Below are positions 1 to 7,958 of a DNA stretch of 61,740 nt, in pieces. A program made the translations under genes and the position numbers. Location of the stretch: positions 1 through 61,740 of the forward strand of contig CALUSB010000008.1 of assembly GCA_944323335.1 (NCBI GenBank), read 5' to 3'. Below the pieces are notes generated by a model. The model searched no databases. It was given only the letters and a program-made list of their open reading frames with translations, and was not told the DNA's origin. The stretch's first letter is position 1, and every line of letters starts with the position of its first letter. The stretch comes from Candidatus Gastranaerophilales bacterium. Lineage in GTDB: Bacteria > Cyanobacteriota > Vampirovibrionia > Gastranaerophilales > Gastranaerophilaceae.

Positions 1-1205
1 AGTTGTTCTTCAGCCATTTTTACAACTTCAGGGTCAGGCTCACAAGGAGTTTTACCAAAGTAACCAAGAACCATTTTGCCGTAACCCTCAGTCATTTTCT
101 TCCAAGCGCCAAACATTACGTTAGAGTATGCTTGTTGGAAATAGAACTGAGAAACAGGAGTAACGGATGTTGCAAAACCGCCTTTTTCAACAACTTCTTT
201 CATAGCTGCAACAACTTCGGGGAATTTATCCATTGTGCCGTTATCTCTCATCATTTGAGTGTTAGCGGTAAGCGCACCACCCGGCAGAGGAGATGAAATA
301 ATAACAGGGTTAACTGCCATAGCTTCAGGAGGCAGGAAGTAGTCTTTCATACATTCTTTGAAAATTTCTTCTGTTTCAAGAATTTTTTCTACGTCAATAC
401 CCAAATCGTACTCGGTGCCTTTTAGAGCATGCCACATAGAAACGATGTCAGGTTGAGCAGTACCGCCTGAAACAGGTTTCATAGAAAGGTCGATACCGTC
501 AGCGCCACCGTCAAGTGCAGCAAGGTAAGCAGCAAGGCCTGTACCTGCTGTTTCATGAGAGTGGAAACGAATATGAGCATCAGGGCCTAAGATTTCTCTT
601 GTTCTCTTAATTGTTTCATATACTTTTCTTGGTGAAGATGTGCCAGATGCATCTTTGAAAGCTAAAGATGTGAAAGGAATACCTGCGTCTAATATAGAGC
701 GAAGAACTCTTTCATAAAACTCGACATCATGAGCGCCGCTGCAGCCTATGGGAAGTTCCATCATAGTAATTGTAACTTCGTGATTCAGGCCGTTATCAAC
801 GATACATTGACCTGAGTAGATAAGGTTGTTTACATCGTTTAGTGCATCAAAGTTACGGATTGTTGTCATACCGTGTTTTTTGAACATTTTAGCGTGAAGG
901 TTGATGATATCACGAGGTTGAGAATCAAGACCCACCACGTTAACACCGCGAGCAAGTGTTTGAAGATTAACATCAGGGCCAACAGTTTTTCTGATTGTGT
1001 CCATCATATCAAAAGCATTTTCGTTGCAGTAGAAAATAGGTGATTGGAAACGAGCACCGCCACCTACTTCAAAGTGTCTTAAGCCTGCATTTACGGCAGA
1101 TTCAAGAGCAGGCAAAAAATCTTTTGTGAAAACTCTTGCACCGTATACGGATTGAAAACCGTCACGGAACGAGGTATCCATAACTTTAATTTGTTTTTTT
1201 GTCAT
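1..1205 (-). CDS. biotin-dependent carboxyltransferase (oxaloacetate decarboxylase alpha / pyruvate carboxylase B type), partial
   Basis: Carboxyltransferase that moves CO2 between oxaloacetate/pyruvate and carrier biotin. Only about 401 N-terminal residues are in the window; the C-terminus, where a biotin domain might follow, runs off the left edge. Visible motifs are DTSFRDGFQS (residues 10-19) at the barrel entry, FKDASG (about 183) with the lysine that is carbamylated in this family, and HSHETAGTG (about 215) with the metal-binding histidines. The ATG at 1205 has AGAGGA eight bases upstream. An OadG-like membrane subunit and a biotin ligase lie just upstream on the same strand, which fits a biotin enzyme. 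Whether it serves a sodium pump or an anaplerotic carboxylase cannot be decided, because no beta subunit is in view. Confidence 0.88.
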   Translation of the reverse strand, partial: MTKKQIKVMDTSFRDGFQSVYGARVFTKDFLPALESAVNAGLRHFEVGGGARFQSPIFYCNENAFDMMDTIRKTVGPDVNLQTLARGVNVVGLDSQPRDIINLHAKMFKKHGMTTIRNFDALNDVNNLIYSGQCIVDNGLNHEVTITMMELPIGCSGAHDVEFYERVLRSILDAGIPFTSLAFKDASGTSSPRKVYETIKRTREILGPDAHIRFHSHETAGTGLAAYLAALDGGADGIDLSMKPVSGGTAQPDIVSMWHALKGTEYDLGIDVEKILETEEIFKECMKDYFLPPEAMAVNPVIISSPLPGGALTANTQMMRDNGTMDKFPEVVAAMKEVVEKGGFATSVTPVSQFYFQQAYSNVMFGAWKKMTEGYGKMVLGYFGKTPCEPDPEVVKMAEEQ

Positions 1206-1237
1206 AATTTTATCCTCTTTTTAATAACTACTAAAAA

Positions 1238-1492
1238 TTAACGCTTGTTTAAAACAGCGGCAATCGCTACGGCAATTTCATCAACTCCGCTTACGGCAGG
1301 TTTTTTACCTGAAGCAGCCTGAGGAACAACCGCAGGAAAGAGCTGGTTTAATTTTTTAACAATTGCGCCCATTACAAACATAGCCGCAACAAGTACTACA
1401 AGAAACATAAATACTACAGCCATGCCTGCAAGCATAACTATAACGCCCTCTTCAAGAAGATGAGCGAGGTTTTGCACTAAACTCTCTAACAT
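1238..1492 (-). CDS. oadG: OadG-like sodium-pump decarboxylase gamma subunit
   Basis: Small membrane protein of 84 residues with one hydrophobic segment at about residues 15-42, then a short basic, proline- and alanine-rich tail. This is the normal size and layout of gamma subunits of sodium-translocating oxaloacetate or methylmalonyl-CoA decarboxylases, which anchor the carboxyltransferase to the membrane. It overlaps the end of birA by seven bases and ends 32 bases before the carboxyltransferase gene, so the three are almost certainly one transcript. The sequence is low in complexity, so the family call rests partly on the neighbour. The beta ion-channel subunit is not next to it. Confidence 0.72.
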   Translation of the reverse strand: MLESLVQNLAHLLEEGVIVMLAGMAVVFMFLVVLVAAMFVMGAIVKKLNQLFPAVVPQAASGKKPAVSGVDEIAVAIAAVLNKR

Positions 1493-2052
1493 ATCATTTC
1501 TCCTTTGTTTCCGTTAAGTAAAAAATCTTCCCAATCGTTTTTGAAATTATCTAAAAGTTTGTTCAAAAACTCATTTTTATCCACTCTTAAACCTGTTTCA
1601 ATATACACCGAAGTAGCTGGAATATCAATATTTTTAACTTCATCTTCATCAAGGTTTAAGTTAGTTCCTATACCCACTATCACACCTTTAAAGTCATTGC
1701 CCGAAAAAACCGACTCTGCAAGTATACCTGAGATTTTCTTACCGTTTATTAAAACATCGTTGGGGTATTTAAAAGCAGGCTTAAGTCCGTATTGTTCAAG
1801 AGTTTGAGCAACCTTAAAGCTGGCATAGCGTGTAAGTTCGTTTAAGTGTTCAATATTTTGGGGCTTTAAGACAATAGAAATATAAATATTTCCGCCGTTA
1901 TTTAAACTTGAATACCACTTGCGCTCAAACTGACCATGACCTGAAGTTTGAATATCAGCACTTACTACCTCAAAATCATTAAGGGTTTGAAGGTTTTTTC
2001 TTGCCCAAGCGCTTGTAGAATCTATCTCATCCAAGTGTATAATTTTATGCAT
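1486..2052 (-). CDS. birA: biotin--[biotin carboxyl carrier protein] ligase
   Basis: Attaches biotin to the acceptor lysine of biotin enzymes through biotinyl-AMP. Family motifs are the substrate-loop segment SGHGQFERKW (about residues 37-46, matching the GRGRRGRKW type) and the YPNDVLINGKKISGILAE segment (about 95-112) with the biotin-binding lysine. At 188 residues it is the short class I form without the N-terminal DNA-binding domain of E. coli BirA, so it is not expected to act as a repressor. It starts nine bases after ldcA and overlaps oadG by seven bases. A TAAGAT hexamer six bases before its ATG and the lack of a ribosome-binding site leave open an extra, internal, leaderless start of transcription. 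Confidence 0.92.
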   Translation of the reverse strand: MHKIIHLDEIDSTSAWARKNLQTLNDFEVVSADIQTSGHGQFERKWYSSLNNGGNIYISIVLKPQNIEHLNELTRYASFKVAQTLEQYGLKPAFKYPNDVLINGKKISGILAESVFSGNDFKGVIVGIGTNLNLDEDEVKNIDIPATSVYIETGLRVDKNEFLNKLLDNFKNDWEDFLLNGNKGEMIC

Positions 2053-2061
2053 GACTTTATC

Positions 2062-2916
2062 TTACAACAAACAAATTTTTGAGCCAAACAATTTTGCACT
2101 TGCTCCAAAAGGTATGACAATGTTGTTTTTCCCATGGGTTATACCAAACCCGTAAACACAAGGTACACCCATCTTTTGCGCAAAGTCAAAAAGTGTTTTT
2201 TCAACCTCTTTTAATTCCTGTTTTGAAATTCCTAAAAACTCGCCAAAAACTACGCCTTTAATTTTTTCTTTCAAATCAGAATTTCTGTAAATCTCAACAA
2301 GCATTCTGTCAATCTTATAAGGAGGCTCGCAAATATCTTCAAGAAAAAGTATTATATCGTTCTTTGGCAAGTAATTTTTTGCACCGAACAGTGAAACAAT
2401 AGTGGCTAAATTTCCTCCCCACAATACACCTTGCACCTCGCCCTCAAATAAAACTTTATGCTTCTTTTTAGGTTCAATTGTTTTTTGATTGTTTATTTTT
2501 TCAATATCTAAATCGCAAAAACCGTTTAAAAGCATTGGCGCATGCAGGCTTACAAGTTCTGCCCGAGAATAAAAAGCTGCAAGAAAAGCACTTGAATCAG
2601 AGCTTCCGATAAATAACTTTTTGTTATTTTTTATAATCTCATAGTCTATAAAATCTAAAAGTCTAATCGCCCCGTAACCGCCTCTTGAGCAGAGTATGGC
2701 ATCAACTTCATTATCCAAAAAAGCGGCGTGCAAATCATCCAGTCGTTCTTTGTCGCTGCCTGCAAGAAAACCCTCGTTATTTAGAGCATTTGGAAAAACT
2801 TTTACTCTAAAGCCTTTTTGCTTTAAGATTTCTATGTTTTTAAAAAAAGACTCTTTGTCCAAAACCGGCCCTGAGGGCGATATAATACCTATAGTGTCGT
2901 TATATTTAAGTTTCAT
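2062..2916 (-). CDS. ldcA: LD-carboxypeptidase (peptidase S66, muramoyltetrapeptide carboxypeptidase)
   Basis: Cytoplasmic serine peptidase that removes the terminal D-Ala from recycled murein tetrapeptides. At 284 residues it has normal length. The N-terminal domain has SRGGYGAIRLLD (about 77-88) followed by GSSDSSAF, which holds the nucleophilic serine; the C-terminal part has LFLEDICEPPYKIDRML with the catalytic glutamate and GFGITHGKNN with the catalytic histidine. It is divergent from dnaX, 55 bases away, and starts the leftward run leading to birA, oadG and the carboxyltransferase. A perfect TATAAT six bases before its ATG predicts a leaderless transcript. Confidence 0.92.
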   Translation of the reverse strand: MKLKYNDTIGIISPSGPVLDKESFFKNIEILKQKGFRVKVFPNALNNEGFLAGSDKERLDDLHAAFLDNEVDAILCSRGGYGAIRLLDFIDYEIIKNNKKLFIGSSDSSAFLAAFYSRAELVSLHAPMLLNGFCDLDIEKINNQKTIEPKKKHKVLFEGEVQGVLWGGNLATIVSLFGAKNYLPKNDIILFLEDICEPPYKIDRMLVEIYRNSDLKEKIKGVVFGEFLGISKQELKEVEKTLFDFAQKMGVPCVYGFGITHGKNNIVIPFGASAKLFGSKICLL

Positions 2917-2922
2917 AAATTT

Positions 2923-2928
2923 ATTATA
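2923..2928 (-). promoter_or_regulatory. -10 box of ldcA, leaderless position
   Basis: TATAAT read on the minus strand, six bases (AAATTT) before the ATG at 2916, which places +1 on the start codon itself. No Shine-Dalgarno sequence is possible in this space. No clear -35 box is seen. Confidence 0.6.
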
Positions 2929-2959
2929 GATTAAAATGAAACAAGAGGCATTTTTGTAA

Positions 2960-2965
2960 TATAAT
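2960..2965 (+). promoter_or_regulatory. -10 box of dnaX, leaderless position
   Basis: TATAAT six bases before the dnaX ATG at 2972. A weak -35 candidate, ATGAAA, lies 18 bases upstream at 2936-2941. It forms a compact divergent pair with the ldcA -10 box. Confidence 0.6.
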
Positions 2966-2971
2966 CTTACT

Positions 2972-4693
2972 ATGAGTGAAAATTATTTGCCGCTTTTTAG
3001 AAAATACCGCCCACAGTCTTTTAAAGATTTAGTAGGGCAAGAAAACTTGGTTAAAGCCTTAACTAACGCTATTGAACTTAACCGCATAGCTCATGCGTAT
3101 CTTTTCTGCGGCCCGAGAGGCACAGGAAAAACTTCAAGTGCAAGGATTTTTGCAAAATCACTCAACTGTGTAGAGGGCCCGACTGTTGAGCCTTGTCAAA
3201 AGTGCGCAAGTTGTATAGATATAACAAACGCTACGGGTATGGATGTTATAGAAATTGACGCAGCAACAAACAGAGGCGTTGAGGGAGCGGAAGATTTAAT
3301 AGCTCAGGTTCACTACGCACCTGTCAGCGGCAAGTATAAAATCTTTATCATAGATGAAGTTCATATGCTCACTGCAACGGCATTTAACGCTCTTTTAAAA
3401 ACATTTGAAGAACCGCCTGAAAATGTAATTTTCATCCTTGCAACAACCGAACCTCATAAAGTTCTTGAAACAATTGTAAGCCGCTGCCAGAGATTTGACT
3501 TTAGAAGAATAACCGTTGATGACATCACAAAAAGATTAAGAGAAATTTCTGACATAGAAAACATTAAAATAACCGACGACGCTCTTTTTTGCATTGCAAA
3601 AAATGTATCGGGCGGCTTGAGGGATTCCCTTGCACTTTTAGACCAGGTAAGTATTTTAGGTGCAAAAGAAGAAATAACAAAAGATACAATTGAAGAGCTT
3701 TTAGGCAAAGTCACATTTGACAGATTGATAAAATTGCTTGATTTAATTGTTGAAGGGGATATTGAAAAATCTCTTGAACTTATTGATGATATTTACCTTA
3801 AAGGCTCTGAACCTCGCAACTTGTGCGAAAACTTTATGGAATTTTTAAGGAATATAATTATCACTCTAAGCGCCAAAGAGCCTCAAAATGTCACTAAATT
3901 CAGCGCTTTAACAAAAGAAGACATTCAAACAATTGTTGCTAAAAACTACGATAAAAACCTAGTTAGCGATATTTTAAACACGGCTATTGAATATTTTAAA
4001 GAAGTTAAATTTGCAACCAACCCCTACTTATGGGTAGAGCTTATGGTAATTGAGGCTGCAAGAATTAAAAACGCACCTAAAAAAGTTGAAATTCAGCCTG
4101 AAATAAAAGTGCAAAAACAAGAAGTAAAAACAGTTGTACAACCTCAAGAACCTAAAAAAGAAGTTATACAAGAGCCTAAAGAAATTGTACAAGAACAGCC
4201 CCAAGAAACTAAAGAGCAAGTACAAATACAAGCACAGAGCGGCTCAGAGTTTGATATTTGGAGCGCTATAGTAAATTCAATAGAGAGCGTCCCTGCTAAA
4301 TTTTTCTATTCGGGAATGGCAAAACTTGTTGAGATAGATGACAACAGAATTATTCTCGGTTTTATTAATCAAAATGTTATAACTCAGGCAAAATCAGAAC
4401 TAAAACACAAAGCTTTAATTGATGGAGAAAAAAGAGCCTTCGGCGGCAAATATATATTTGAGTTTGTTCAACTTGGAGGAGATATTAAACCTCTTGAAGG
4501 CGCTGTGGTTAAACCTGTTGTTAAGCCGCAGGTAAAACCTCAAATACAAAAAGAAGAAAAACCCGTCGAGCAAAGTGAACAGGAAGACAGTGAACCTGTT
4601 GAGCAAAAAGCGCAAAGCAAAGTAAATATGTCAACTTACAGCCCGAAAGTTCAAGAGATGCTTGAAGCGTTCAGCGGTAAAATTATTGATTAA
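2972..4693 (+). CDS. dnaX: DNA polymerase III subunits gamma/tau
   Basis: Clamp-loader ATPase of the replisome. The N-terminal AAA+ domain has Walker A GPRGTGKTS (about residues 46-54), four zinc-binding cysteines in the C...CQKC..C stretch (about 66-82), Walker B IIDEVH and the sensor segment ILATTEPHKV. After domain III comes a Q/E/K/P-rich linker (about 365-425), then a tau-like C-terminal domain (from about 430) and a second charged tail. Total 573 residues, so the whole reading frame encodes the tau form. It is alone on its strand, divergent from ldcA, and is probably leaderless. Confidence 0.96.
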   Translation: MSENYLPLFRKYRPQSFKDLVGQENLVKALTNAIELNRIAHAYLFCGPRGTGKTSSARIFAKSLNCVEGPTVEPCQKCASCIDITNATGMDVIEIDAATNRGVEGAEDLIAQVHYAPVSGKYKIFIIDEVHMLTATAFNALLKTFEEPPENVIFILATTEPHKVLETIVSRCQRFDFRRITVDDITKRLREISDIENIKITDDALFCIAKNVSGGLRDSLALLDQVSILGAKEEITKDTIEELLGKVTFDRLIKLLDLIVEGDIEKSLELIDDIYLKGSEPRNLCENFMEFLRNIIITLSAKEPQNVTKFSALTKEDIQTIVAKNYDKNLVSDILNTAIEYFKEVKFATNPYLWVELMVIEAARIKNAPKKVEIQPEIKVQKQEVKTVVQPQEPKKEVIQEPKEIVQEQPQETKEQVQIQAQSGSEFDIWSAIVNSIESVPAKFFYSGMAKLVEIDDNRIILGFINQNVITQAKSELKHKALIDGEKRAFGGKYIFEFVQLGGDIKPLEGAVVKPVVKPQVKPQIQKEEKPVEQSEQEDSEPVEQKAQSKVNMSTYSPKVQEMLEAFSGKIID

Positions 4694-4703
4694 GTGTAAC
4701 AAA

Positions 4704-4731
4704 TTGACTAAATATTTATTTTTTATACAAT
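4704..4731 (+). promoter_or_regulatory. promoter of the Nudix/winged-helix gene, leaderless position
   Basis: TTGACT at 4704-4709, a 16-base spacer, and TACAAT at 4726-4731. The ATG follows at 4739, so the predicted +1 (4738-4739) coincides with the start codon. No ribosome-binding site is present. Confidence 0.65.
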
Positions 4732-4738
4732 AGGTTAT

Positions 4739-5428
4739 ATGGCAAGAACATTTACAGAAACAAAAACCCATGAGGTTACAGTCGACGTTGTTATTTTAAC
4801 TATCCACAACGGAAAGTTAAAAGTCTTGCTTGTTAAACGTGCAAACGAGCCTTTTCGCGGAAAATGGTCAATCCCCGGCGGTTTTATAAGATTATCAGAA
4901 AACCTTGACGATGCGGCTCTCCGTGTTTTGAAAGAAAAAACAAATGTTCAAAACATCTACCTTGAGCAGCTCTACACATTTGGCGACCCGCTTCGTTACC
5001 CCAACACAAGGGTTATAACCTGTGCTTACTTTGCACTTCTTCGTGCGGAAGACATTAAACTTGAAGTTTCAAACAAAGATGAAGTATCCGAAGTTCAATG
5101 GCACAGTGTAGAAAAACTTCCTCCGCTTGCGTTTGACCACAAAGAGATTATTGAATACTCTCTTAAAAGAACGCGCGAAAGACTTGAACTTTGCCCCATA
5201 GCTTTTCAGCTCTTGCCTAAAAAATTCACTCTCACTGAACTTCAACAATCGTATGAGTTGATTTTGAAAAAAAGTCTTGATAAAAGAAACTTCAGAAAAA
5301 AAATGCTTACATCAAATATCCTTGTTGAAACAAATGAATTTTCTAAACAAGGTTCAAAACGCCCCGCTGCGCTTTATTCGTTTGATACAATTACTCTTGA
5401 TTCAAAAAGAGGTCATTTCTTCTCTTAA
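4739..5428 (+). CDS. Nudix-domain protein with C-terminal winged helix (NrtR-like)
   Basis: N-terminal Nudix fold (about residues 12-145) followed by a winged-helix segment (about 150-225). The opening VDVVILTIHNGKLKVLLVKR and the segment YLEQLYTFGDPLRYP are typical of the NrtR / ADP-ribose-binding Nudix group, whose members often regulate NAD synthesis genes by binding ADP-ribose. The Nudix box is GGFIRLSENL followed by ALRVLKEK, so the catalytic REXXEE core has become RVLKEK, with the first and last acidic residues lost. That favours a ligand-sensing regulator over a hydrolase, but this is inferred. It converges with the response regulator, overlapping its stop codon by four bases. No NAD-biosynthesis gene is nearby. 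Confidence 0.8.
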   Translation: MARTFTETKTHEVTVDVVILTIHNGKLKVLLVKRANEPFRGKWSIPGGFIRLSENLDDAALRVLKEKTNVQNIYLEQLYTFGDPLRYPNTRVITCAYFALLRAEDIKLEVSNKDEVSEVQWHSVEKLPPLAFDHKEIIEYSLKRTRERLELCPIAFQLLPKKFTLTELQQSYELILKKSLDKRNFRKKMLTSNILVETNEFSKQGSKRPAALYSFDTITLDSKRGHFFS

Positions 5429-6723
5429 ATTTCAGAGAGGAATTTTTTAATCCATTTAATTGCAATGTCTGCTTCATATGGTTTTGGCAGATAAAAATCA
5501 GCACCGGCGCTTAAGATTTCTTTTTTATCATGCACGGATGAAGAAAAAATAATTTTTGCGCTCTGATTTTGTTGTTGTTTTAATTCTTTTGATAATCTGA
5601 CGCCCTCTTTTGTATCAATATCGCCATAATCTATTAAAACTACATCCGGGCAAAAGTCGCGGTAAGTATCAAAAAATTCTTCATAGTTGACGCAAACCTT
5701 AACTTCAATAGAGTTAAGTCTGCAGAGAGTTTCAAGCAAAAGAGAAAGAGCATCGTCTTTTTCCATTATCATAACTTTATTTTTTGCTTGGCCTTTTTTC
5801 ACTTCACCATACAACTTTGGCCTGTCTATTACATAAGAAGATTCGTTTTTGTTGCGGCAGAGTTTTATAAGTTCAAATAGCGCATTTATTATCTGTTCAT
5901 ATCCGCTAAATTTCCCCTCGCTCACTTCAAGTGCGCAAACTTCAAGCCTCATAAGCGTTTCGCGCTCTTCTTCTTTAATATCGGAGCTCAGTAGTGTAAA
6001 TTTGTTTTCAAAATCTCTTTCGCTATAGAAACGACTTAATACATTATCAAAAGCAAAAGTCAAAAACGAAGCCACTTTCTCGGCCTTTTGCATGGTTGTT
6101 ATTATAATAAATTCATCATCAAAAAAGTGCCCTGCAAAGTCTTGGGAACTAAGGGAGGAATTTACTATAGCACCTATTGTCTGAAGAACTTTTTGATAAG
6201 CAATCTCACCGTATATCTCGCGATAAATCCCTATATTTGCTATTTTTGCAAACATAACCGCAGAGCCTTTTGAGCTTAGACAGAGTTTTTTTAGGGCACG
6301 GACGGTAAGACTTTTTTGTGCAAAAAAAGTAACCGGATTAAAAGAATTTTCCAAATATCTTCTTAAATGCGCTTTTATCCTTGCTTGAAACTCTTTTGCC
6401 GAAACGGATTCATCCATAAAATCATCTGCCCCCGATTCAAGGATAGCCAGTCTGTCCTCGACATCAGAGGACTTTGAAACTGCAATAATTACAGGCCTTA
6501 CATTAAAAGTAAGCGCTCGCATTTTTGCGCAAAAATCCGGCAGATTTTCATCTATGGTATCAGATACTATAAGAAGCTCGGGCTCAATTTTTTGAATTTG
6601 CCCTAAAGCATCACTTAAAGATGGTATAACATAGACATCCTGCTCAAGCGCTTCAATGAGTTTTTTGTATTTTATCGAAAGCTCTTTTCTTTTGCTTATT
6701 ATAAAAACAGTTGCACTATACAT
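5425..6723 (-). CDS. REC / degenerate GGDEF / REC response regulator
   Basis: Three modules in 432 residues. The N-terminal REC-like domain (about 1-120) keeps an acceptor-like aspartate (D55) but lacks the KP motif. The middle domain (about 140-290) has the size and pattern of a GGDEF domain, but its signature is FFDDEF (residues 200-205), so cyclic-di-GMP synthesis is unlikely. The C-terminal REC domain (about 315-430) is complete, with acidic residues near 321-324, acceptor D365, SSS at about 394-396 and the LPKP lysine K414. It begins one base after the histidine kinase gene and has AAAGG before its ATG, so the two form a pair. Likely a signalling adaptor; the output is unknown. Confidence 0.8.
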   Translation of the reverse strand: MYSATVFIISKRKELSIKYKKLIEALEQDVYVIPSLSDALGQIQKIEPELLIVSDTIDENLPDFCAKMRALTFNVRPVIIAVSKSSDVEDRLAILESGADDFMDESVSAKEFQARIKAHLRRYLENSFNPVTFFAQKSLTVRALKKLCLSSKGSAVMFAKIANIGIYREIYGEIAYQKVLQTIGAIVNSSLSSQDFAGHFFDDEFIIITTMQKAEKVASFLTFAFDNVLSRFYSERDFENKFTLLSSDIKEEERETLMRLEVCALEVSEGKFSGYEQIINALFELIKLCRNKNESSYVIDRPKLYGEVKKGQAKNKVMIMEKDDALSLLLETLCRLNSIEVKVCVNYEEFFDTYRDFCPDVVLIDYGDIDTKEGVRLSKELKQQQNQSAKIIFSSSVHDKKEILSAGADFYLPKPYEADIAIKWIKKFLSEI

Positions 6724-6724
6724 T

Positions 6725-7444
6725 CTAACCCTTTCTCAAAGCCGCTTTTGTAGCGCTTTCTACTTCGTATAAGGGTATATAAATAACAAACTCGCAGAAG
6801 TTTTCATCTTTTGAACTGTTAAGTTCGATTTTTCCGCCCATATCATCTAAGAGATGTTTTGTTATATAAAGCCCCAATCCGCTGCCTTGAGCAGTGCTTT
6901 TAAGATAGGTGTCAATTCTGTAGAACTTATCAAAGATTTTTTCGTAGTGTTCTTTTTCAATGTATGTCCCGTAGTTTTTGATACTTATTATTGCGGAGCT
7001 TTTATTGTTTTTCAGAGAAATATCTATTTTTTTACTGTCTTTTGAATACTTAGCAGCGTTGTCCAAAACATTTATCAAAACCTGCTGGAGTTTATTAATA
7101 TCAGCCAGTACAGGCTCTTTTGAGCAAAGAGAAATATTAAAATCAAAATCTTTGTAATTGCCCTTTACAAGAGCAACTGAAGAATTCATCAAAGATACGA
7201 TATCTACTTTCTTTAGCACGGTATCACTCAGACCGGAGTCAATTTTAGACACGTTTAAGACATTTTCCACAAGGTCAATGAGTCTTTGAGATTGTTGAGA
7301 AATTATGTTTAAAAACTTTTTTTTCTGCTCGTCACTCAACAAATCCCAGCTCTCAAGCATAGTCTTTGAAAAGCCTTTTATGCTTGTAAGGGGCGTTCTT
7401 ATTTCATGAGATAGAGTTGAGATAAATTCTTCTTTTATATTCAT
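6725..7444 (-). CDS. sensor-less histidine kinase
   Basis: Cytoplasmic histidine kinase of 239 residues made only of the HisKA dimerisation domain (SHEIRTPL with phospho-acceptor H13) and the ATPase domain: N box LINVLDNAAKYS, the F-box-like segment KIFDKFYRID and G2 box GSGLGLYITKHLL. There is no sensor, transmembrane or PAS segment. The TATAAT directly upstream argues that this ATG is the real start and that the protein is naturally short. It must receive its input from a partner protein. It is transcribed with the following REC-GGDEF-like-REC gene. Confidence 0.9.
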   Translation of the reverse strand: MNIKEEFISTLSHEIRTPLTSIKGFSKTMLESWDLLSDEQKKKFLNIISQQSQRLIDLVENVLNVSKIDSGLSDTVLKKVDIVSLMNSSVALVKGNYKDFDFNISLCSKEPVLADINKLQQVLINVLDNAAKYSKDSKKIDISLKNNKSSAIISIKNYGTYIEKEHYEKIFDKFYRIDTYLKSTAQGSGLGLYITKHLLDDMGGKIELNSSKDENFCEFVIYIPLYEVESATKAALRKG

Positions 7445-7450
7445 AAATGA

Positions 7451-7456
7451 ATTATA
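7451..7456 (-). promoter_or_regulatory. -10 box of the histidine kinase gene, leaderless position
   Basis: TATAAT on the minus strand, six bases (TCATTT) before the ATG at 7444. No convincing -35 box and no ribosome-binding site. Confidence 0.55.
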
Positions 7457-7476
7457 ACCTTTCTTGCATCCTGTTA

Positions 7477-7839
7477 TTAAGGATTTAAGTATTTTTTAAC
7501 AATTTCAAAAAACTCATCCAGTCTTTTTTTGTCATTTATATAAAAATACCCTACAAGCACTTCAAAAGCCGTTGCAAGAGAGTGGATTTGAGGATTGTTT
7601 TTTTTGCCTATAGAAATTTTTAAATTTCTGCCGCGGCGAGTTATTTCTTTCTCATCTTCAGTTAGAAAACTCTCCAACTCAGCTAGCAAATGCGCCTGAA
7701 AAGAGGCATTTACGTACTTTACGCTAAAGTTGTGCATAGCTTTTTGGGTTTTTGCATTTTTAATGCAAATTTCTCTTACAAAAAGCTCCCAAACGGCATC
7801 GCCAATATAAGCACATTGTTTTATATCGCATTGAACCAT
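7477..7839 (-). CDS. mrnC: mini-ribonuclease 3
   Basis: RNase III-type catalytic domain without the double-stranded RNA-binding domain; in Bacillus this enzyme trims the ends of 23S rRNA precursor. The 120 residues carry the family signatures AYIGDAVWELFVRE (about 10-23, with the first catalytic acid), RRGRN (about 68-72) and ATAFEVLVGYFY (about 88-99, with the second acidic site). The ATG at 7839 is preceded by TAAAAT in an extended -10 context and no ribosome-binding site, so it is probably leaderless. It ends 32 bases before the histidine kinase gene. Confidence 0.9.
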   Translation of the reverse strand: MVQCDIKQCAYIGDAVWELFVREICIKNAKTQKAMHNFSVKYVNASFQAHLLAELESFLTEDEKEITRRGRNLKISIGKKNNPQIHSLATAFEVLVGYFYINDKKRLDEFFEIVKKYLNP

Positions 7840-7845
7840 AAAGTC

Positions 7846-7857
7846 ATTTTAGCACAA
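7846..7857 (-). promoter_or_regulatory. extended -10 promoter of mrnC, leaderless position
   Basis: On the minus strand TTGTGC followed by TAAAAT, then six bases (GACTTT) to the ATG. The TGC just before the hexamer is an extended -10 element. The same TTGTGCTAA core precedes the MFS and dnaE genes. Confidence 0.6.
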
Positions 7858-7958
7858 TATTTGTTTAATATTTCTTAACAATGAGCTAAAACATGTAAAT
7901 TGTCACAAAAAACATGACTTTATTTAAGTATAGGAAGTTTATATAGGAAGATAATGCT

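Noticed and set aside
4078-4084. A-run in dnaX (TAAAAAAG) as a programmed frameshift site making gamma.
   Set aside because: The frame is not the A-AAA-AAG needed for -1 slippage, the run has only six A, and no stem-loop or upstream stimulator is evident.
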